Assembly: GCA_027625915.1 (NCBI GenBank)
Contig: JANTQA010000070.1
Coordinates: 11,165,001-11,229,000 of the forward strand
DNA from: Anaeramoeba flamelloides
Taxonomy: Eukaryota; Metamonada; Anaeramoebidae
Length of the DNA: 64,000 bases
Direction: 5' to 3'
Shown piece by piece: positions 58,101-64,000 of the stretch; position 1 is the first letter of the stretch; each line of letters begins with the position of its first letter. The translations under genes were made by a program, and so were the position numbers. The notes below the pieces were generated by a model that saw only the letters and a list, made by a program, of their open reading frames with translations, was not told where the DNA came from and did not search any database.

Positions 58101-61100
58101 TTGTCTCAAAAAATTTTTTAAACCCTTCAAAAATAACTTCCAAAAACATATTTAAAGGTAAATTTATGGGTGAAAGAATTTTCAAACTTCCTAATAAACC
58201 AAGGATTTCCCAAAAAAATTCTAAAGTTACGACATTGCTATTTTAAACTTTTTAAAGAACTAATCTCTTTCTTATGCCTATTTATACAACAATATTTACT
58301 TAAAATTTCATACCTAAAATGTTTTTTTGTGTTTAAAAAAAAACATAGTATTTCTTTCTCATTAGAGATCTTTTGATTCAATTAAAAAAATGATTTAATT
58401 AAAAATTGATTTAAATGTTTTTTTATTTTTTTTTTTTTCAATTACCAGATTTACAACTAATTTTTTTTTTAACTCAATCCATTGCCACATTCCTTTGATT
58501 TAAAAAGTCTTTCTATTTACAATTTTTCCAAGCATATTTTTTTTTTTCAAACCAATTTCTTTTTTCCTGATTTTTTTTTTAAAAAAACATTTGTTAAATG
58601 ATCTTTTAATTCCTTTTCTTTGGAAAGTAAGTGATGTGAAAAAAAAATTAGTAAAAAAAATAATTTTTTACTTTGGCTCACTGTAACAAATTTAAATTGA
58701 GTTTAATATAAGAGTATTGTAATTTGTTTCTTCTTATTTTCAATAAATTTAAATTGCGACAACCCTAATAAAAAAACCGTTTTTAAAACATCTTAATAAC
58801 ATTTTTATAACAAAATTTCCTTTTTTATCATGATTTTTTCAATAATATTTGAAAAAATATTCTTATAACAGGATTATAACATGTTACAAATTTTATAACG
58901 CCTTTTATAACAAACATTTATGTTATAAAAGTTGTTATTATAAAATTTTATAACATTTTAAACGTTTATAACACCTTTAAAACACGTTTATAACATGTTA
59001 TAAAAAACTTTTTTTATTAGGGAAGTTTGGCAATTTATTTACCAATATTAGAATGTAAAACACTTATTATACATATCAATTTACTTAGAAATGACAAAGA
59101 AATAACATTAAACAAATGAAAAAAAAAAAAAAAAATGACCCTCAAATCATAAATAAGTTATAGAAAAAAGTTGCTTAGTAAACAATTTTAATTGAGTTTA
59201 GTATTAAATATTTATTTTTTTTTTGTTTTTTGTGTTTTGAGATCACTCAATTTTTTTTTTTGTTATACTTCAAGTAAAAAAATTGTAATTAAAAATATTT
59301 TACTTGAAAATTTTAAAAGATCTTTCTTTTTCAGTCAAAAAATAAGTAAAAGATAAAAATATATATTTAATATTTTAGCGATTTTGATATTATTTATATT
59401 TATTTTGATTTTGTAATTTAATTGCGGATAATTAGAGATTATTGAATGACATTTATATAAAAAAAATAAAATATTCAATGTAAAAAGCAAAATTCCTTTT
59501 TAAAAAAAACCCAAATTTATCAATTAAGCAGCCCAATCTCCGCCTCGTTATATTTTGAGTTTCACGAAATTTCCTAAATCTTTCCATTGCCTGTGAAGGT
59601 TGATAGTTAATATGAGATCGGAATTTCTTTTTTGAAAACGATTGGTGTTACGTTAATAGCCAATTTGTTTTTTAAATAGAAAAACCTAAATAAATTTTGT
59701 TGATAGTGTCTAACTATTTGATCGATCAATATTTTATTAGAAAAATTTTCAAAAAATCTTTCAAAACTTTTTCTTTATATCTTTAATCTAATAATTATCC
59801 AAAACATTTCGATTTAATTTCTTCTTTCTAATTATTTCTTTGTTTTTCTAAGTAGTATAATGTAAATGATAAATAATTATTAAGATTTCAATTAGTTATA
59901 AGCTCTAATATACTATTTAACAGATTATTTATTTTAATAAGGTTTTTTTTTCAAAAAATTGTCATTTTAGTTTCTTCAAAAATTTTGAATTGGAGTTTAT
60001 TTAAATCAAAATTTATTTTTAAAAGTTTTCTTTTTTCTTATTTCCGTATCTTCTTTTTCCTAAGCTCCATTCTATTTTTTTATTTTCATTTCATAAAAGT
60101 AAAAAAATAAAAAAATAAAAATTTTATTAAATTTAAATTTTTTGTTTTGGAAAATTCTCATTTTTCTTTTTAATTAATTACTTTTCTTTCTTTATTAATT
60201 GATATATATTCTTATTTTCACTTTTTCTTTTAATTAAATACATTGGAAAATTTAAAAAATCCAAAATAAAAAAATAAAAAACAGATTCCGATAATAATAG
60301 AACTGAAAATTGTCCAATCCACAAAAACAATAAACTCTCCAGATATTGTAAGAATTGCCAAAAATTAATTTGTTCTGAATGTAGCTTTGAACATTCAAAT
60401 CACGAGACAATTTCATTTGATCAGCCAATGGATTTTTATAAAGAATTAATCAATGAACAAAAAAATTGTACTCAAAATCATTTTAATAGAATTAATGAAA
60501 AATTTGAAGAAATAAATATTTCCGAAAAGGGGATGAAATCTGAAAAAGAAAAGTTTTTAAGAGAAATATCAAATTTTTATTTGAATCAAAAAAAGCTATT
60601 AGAATTTCTTGAACAAAATGAAATAAAATTAACCAATGATTTTTTTGAACAAATTTCAATAACTATGAAAAGAGAAAAGCAAATATTCAATAATTCAAAA
60701 TCATCAACAGAAAATCTACTTGAACAATTTTTAGAATTAGAAACCAATCTTAACCAATCAAATTCATTTGGATTTTTTAGATTATTTTCTAAAATGCAAT
60801 TAACCAAAAGTTTGAATTTATTTTTGAATTTATTGTTGAATTCTTAGTTTTCTTTGACTTATTATTATTTTTTTTCTCTCTTTTTTTATTGAAATCAAAA
60901 TTTGCACTTTATAAAATCTTGAATTTATTTTAAATTATTTTTTTCAATCATTTTTAATCAAAAAAAAATCAAAAATAAAAAAAATAGCTCAAGAAAAACC
61001 AAATTCCCAATTCCCAAGATTATGCAATGAACACAAAAATAAGACTTTTGAATTTTTTTGTCTTGATCATAAGAAATTATTGTGTAGCTATTGTTTAGCT

Positions 61101-62541
61101 CTTAATCATAGTAAATGCAATCAAGTTGTAAATCTTAAAAAAGGGTATGAAATAATCCAAAATGAATTGGAAAAATTAATAGATAAAATAAATTCAATCT
61201 ATGAGAAAAAATTAGAATTTGCCCAAACAATCCAAAATGAAAAATTAAAAACCTTAAAAGAAAAAAAAAAGTATATAGATTTGGTAAAAAAAAAATTATC
61301 AAAAATTCAATGTATTAACCCAACATGAATTCAGGAAAATGAGTGAAGAAATATCAATTCAACAAAAAGAAAAATATTTTAAATTAAACAATCAATCAAA
61401 TGAAATCCAAAAAGAAATTGAGAAACTTGAAGTGGCCAAAATGATAATAAAAGAAATTGAAATTTGCAAAAAATATAATGATTATCAACAAATATTGATT
61501 AATTTTTCTAAATTGAAAAAATTAATGCCTGTTTTAAAACAAAATGATTATGATAAATTAATTTACAATTCAAAATTTGATAAAATAAATTTCATTCGAA
61601 ATTATTTGAAAGATAATTCGAAAAATTGGAAATCAATTTTTCCATATGATCTCAATAAAACTCAAATCAATTTACAAGATGAAATACTATTAGAAAACAA
61701 ATTTCAATTTTCAATTCTTCTTAAAAATGAATTTAATGAAAGTGTGAATGCCCAAGAATTCAATCTCAAAGTAGAAATTTTGAAATCAAATTCAAATGAA
61801 ATGATCACCGAAATAACTAATTTTCAAGAAGGAAAAAATCAAGAATCAATTGGAGAATATTTATTCCAAGAAGAAGGAGAATATCAAATAAATTTCTCGA
61901 TAAATGATCAAAAAATTCCAAAATCTCCTTTTCAATTGACAGTAATTGATCTTAAACATTTTTTAAAAGAATCAGAAATCCTTCAAAAAGAAAACAATCC
62001 AAAATTCAATCAAATTCTTGAAAAATGGATCAAAGAAGCTGGTTGCAATTCAAATTTGCAAAAAAGATTTAATTCAAGAACAGATGGATGGAAAATTGCA
62101 ACCTTCCATGAAAAATGCGATAAAAAGGGAAAATCAATAATTCTAGTAAAATTAAATAATAAATCCTTATTCGGTGGATTCACAGCAATAGATTGGAATT
62201 CAACAGATGAAGATAAACAATCAATAGGAAATAAATCATTTCTTTTTTCCTTAATTCGCCTGGATCCAAATTTTACAGAACCTTTAAAAATGCATGTTTT
62301 TCAGAAAAAAGAGGAAGAAATATATTGTCATCCAAATTGTGGACCATATTTTGGAAGAGATTTAGAATTAGGACATAGCTTCAAAAAAAAGTATATGAAT
62401 GAAGATGCCTATTCAAATCTGGGTTATACATATAAAGCCCCTTTTGGATACGAATATGATTCAAAACAAGCCAAGAATTTTTTAGCAGGTTCCTATGAAA
62501 ATTGGAAAATTTCTCAAATTGAAATTTTTTGTGAAAATTAA
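54979..62541 (+). CDS. TRIM-like protein: B-boxes, coiled coil, filamin repeat, TLDc (three exons)
   Basis: Exons 54979-55183, 60285-60809 and 60988-62541 join in phase 1 at each junction. Residues about 26-62 are a first B-box-like zinc finger (YCQDCGENQCEECDIIHK). Residues 78-118 are a canonical B-box (CPIH..YCKNCQKLICSECSFEHSNH). A coiled coil follows to about 240. A third B-box-like finger spans 256-295 (CNEH..CLDHKKLLCSYC..NHSKC). More coiled coil leads to a filamin-type Ig repeat (LENKFQFSILLKN ... GEYQINFSINDQKIPKSPF) and a C-terminal TLDc domain (FNSRTDGWKIATFHEKC, SLFGGFTAIDW, KSFLFSL, GPYFG, FLAGS, WKISQIEIF). No RING is seen. Frame slips by +1 around 61285-61306, in A-rich sequence, after residue about 345; the downstream 400-codon part is open. 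B-box/coiled-coil/filamin order recalls TRIM2/TRIM3, with TLDc (V-ATPase-associated in other eukaryotes) in place of NHL. The function is unknown. Confidence 0.85.
55556..56001 (+). mobile_element. TA-flanked TIR element in intron 1, 446 bp
   Basis: Left end CTGTTGTGTAAATAACCCG, right end CGGGTTATTTACACCACTG, with TA outside both. A further inverted block (AACCCATTACTAAAATTTAA and its complement) continues inwards. Ends and target fit Tc1/mariner-type MITEs. Confidence 0.75.
58763..59022 (+). mobile_element. TIR element rich in TTATAAC words, 260 bp
   Basis: Ends CCCTAATAAAAAAA and TTTTTTTATTAGGG are inverted copies. The inside contains many copies of ATAAC or its complement GTTAT, spaced irregularly (for example GGATTATAACATGTTACAAA and TTTATAACACC), making it self-complementary at many points. 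No ORF. Confidence 0.6.
60285..60809 (+). CDS. Exon 2 of the TRIM-like gene
   Basis: Starts after ..AAAAAACAG with two bases completing codon 69, encodes the canonical B-box and a coiled coil, and ends at AAAA|GTTTGA in phase 1. The frame itself runs on to a stop at 60845-60847, so without splicing the protein would end in a short hydrophobic tail (LNLFLNLLLNS). Confidence 0.75.
60810..60987 (+). other. Intron 2 of the TRIM-like gene (178 bp)
   Basis: GTTTGAATTTATTTTTG at the start, ATCAAAAATAAAAAAAATAG at the end. It is the shortest intron in the window and shows the same U-rich start and A-rich end as the long ones. Confidence 0.7.
60988..62541 (+). CDS. Exon 3 of the TRIM-like gene
   Basis: Carries the third finger, coiled coil, filamin repeat and TLDc domain. 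The first 112 codons are in one frame and reach a stop at 61326-61328. The remainder is in the next frame, which is open back to about 61290. One extra base in an A-run (either the run ending near 61295 or AAAAA near 61301-61305) explains it. ATG 61339 would be an internal start only if a truncated filamin-TLDc product is made. Confidence 0.75.
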
Positions 62542-63737
62542 AAACCAAATTCAATTGTTTTTTTTAATCTTAGTATTTAATTTATTAAATTTTCTCTTTT
62601 TCCATTAATTTAATAAGTTACTCTTTTTTGTTTCAAAAATAGTTCAATTTTAAATTTTAAATTAAACCATTTTTTATTTTCAATTTTTTTTCTCTTTTTC
62701 TTACTTTTCAAAAATAAAATTATTACATTTTTCATAAATTATTTTTTTCATTTTTCTTTTTTGCTCTTTTTCTTACTATTATATTAAAAATAAATTAAAA
62801 ATAAATGATTACATTCTTCATTTTTTAATTTTATTATTTTTATTCTATTCACGCGTGTAACCACAAGTCTAAATTTATCACGATTCTTATAGATTCTAAA
62901 TACATGGAGTTCTATACATACATTTCTGGACATTTCAAATAAGAAAATTGTTTTGGTAAAACACATTCTTTGAATTAATCTTTTCTAAAGAAGGAAAGTT
63001 TTACTTTCAAAAAATTGTTCCTAATTTAGAATGATACACTCAACCTACATTAGATAGAAAACAAAGAATTTGATGGAAAATCAAGAAATGAAAAGGTAAA
63101 CTTAAATAATAATAAATAAAATAAAAAAGTAAATAGGGTAAAATTCTAAGTGTTCAAATCACTGTGTATTATACAATTATTTTATGTTTTCATTATTTTT
63201 AATTTAAAACAAAAATATTCTAACAGAATTGATATTTTTATAAAAACCTAAATAATTTTTTTTTATTTTGAAAGTAGGAAATTTAATTTCATCTTACAGC
63301 AATGACGCCTTTTTTAATTTAAGAAATAAAATGAAAATAAATTTAATTTCGGGTTGATTTTTCAAGTTAAAAAAAAACACCATTTAGCTTTCAGAGGATT
63401 TAAAATTATTGTTTAAAAATCAAAGATTTTATTTTTTTTCCGATATTGAATTTCTTTTTTATTGAGAAGAAAAGTTACTAATAAGAAAAATAAAGTATTT
63501 ACCTATTAATACTGGAAGAACAGAAACTAGTACGCATGGACAACTTGAAAACAAAAAGAAAAGACAAAAACAAAAACCAACAAAAAATTAATAAAGATCT
63601 GATCAAAAAGTTAAAAATTAAAGTTACTAAACAACTACCTCTCAACGAAGCAGAACGATTTATTGGAAATAATAACAACTGATATAAGATTAAATATGAG
63701 GGCTGTGGTTATTTTTTGAGTCCTTATTGATAAAAAT

Positions 63738-63769
<32 letters not shown>

Positions 63770-64000
63770 GATTTTGTACATACTGAATTTGAAAAACCTT
63801 TTTTTTTTTTTTTCATTTTTCTTTTTATTTTTTGAACTATTTAAAATTTAGAAGTTGTTTGATTCCAAATTTTTTTTTTTTCGTTATCATCTAAATTACT
63901 ATTTTACCATTAGGAATCACAGCTGTAAGAGAATCTTTGATCACTCCCTTTATTCAATAAAGAAATAAAAATAAAGAAAAAAAATCAAAGAATATACACT
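62542..64000. other. Intergenic, no gene seen
   Basis: AT-rich; no supported ORF. It includes a 29-base T-run (63741-63769) and several shorter ones. No repeat structure was recognised. Confidence 0.5.

Larger units (their letters stand above)
55184..60284 (+). other. Intron 1 of the TRIM-like gene (5101 bp)
   Basis: Begins GTTTGTTTTTTTATTG and a long T-run; ends AATAAAAAAATAAAAAACAG. The splice is supported by phase and by restoration of a clean B-box series. It holds MITEs at 55556-56001 and 58763-59022. ORFs of 60-96 codons inside it (for example 56919-57209) show no family features. Confidence 0.75.

Noticed and set aside
63741-63769. 29-base T-run as the tail of a LINE or SINE
   Set aside because: No adjacent reverse-transcriptase ORF, no RNA-polymerase-III-like head and no target duplication seen; T-runs are common throughout the window.
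1-64000. tRNA, rRNA or retroelement genes
   Set aside because: I looked for GGTTCGA-type boxes with cloverleaf arms, rRNA-like conserved blocks and reverse-transcriptase motifs and saw none; a covariance-model scan would settle the tRNAs.

Overview
This is a very AT-rich, gene-poor eukaryotic segment with five genes or gene copies, long introns and a thick layer of decayed non-autonomous DNA transposons. The protein families are RCC1-BTB-BTB, B-box/coiled-coil/filamin/TLDc, and SH3/EF-hand/SPRY proteins with large paralogous arrays. From general knowledge this mix suits a free-living amoeboflagellate of the Anaeramoeba type; that is inference, not proof. I see no bacterial genes, rRNA, tRNA, CRISPR array or retroelement coding region.

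Layout. 1-16.5 kb: two RCC1-BTB paralogues on the minus strand. One (3997-5825) carries a single-base frame break and the other (9022-10878) is intact. They sit in a segmental duplication that later received different insertions. 16.6-38.0 kb: one giant minus-strand gene of three exons. Joining phase-1 exons across introns of 2.4 and 3.4 kb gives a protein of about 5,200 residues: an N-terminal helical bundle resembling the MLKL/HeLo-type four-helix domain, a poly-lysine linker, EF-hands, three SH3 domains (the first split by an intron) and about 23 tandem SPRY domains. The array contains a near-perfect 1743-bp tandem duplication with one extra base in each copy. 36.4-46.7 kb: a nest of transposon relics that use TTAA or TA target sites, including a 6.9-kb element with about 1-kb inverted arms and a clean element-within-element insertion that demonstrates the TTAA duplication. 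47.0-49.7 kb: MLH1 (mismatch repair) on the plus strand, with one frame break between its two conserved domains. 52.3-54.6 kb: older repeat copies. 55.0-62.5 kb: a plus-strand TRIM-like gene of three exons (B-boxes, coiled coil, filamin repeat, TLDc) with a 5.1-kb intron.

Two themes cut across the window. All four inferred introns are phase 1, with a U-rich stretch right after the 5' splice site and an A-rich stretch, not a pyrimidine tract, right before the 3' splice site, so the intron ends could pair. Five single-base frame breaks, mostly in or next to A/T runs, interrupt four otherwise coherent genes. Consensus errors are the simplest reading, but decay or programmed frameshifting is not excluded.

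No operon-like cooperation is expected. MLH1 is a housekeeping gene. The SPRY giant, the TRIM-like gene and the RCC1-BTB genes look like members of expanded signalling, ubiquitin or innate-defence-type families.
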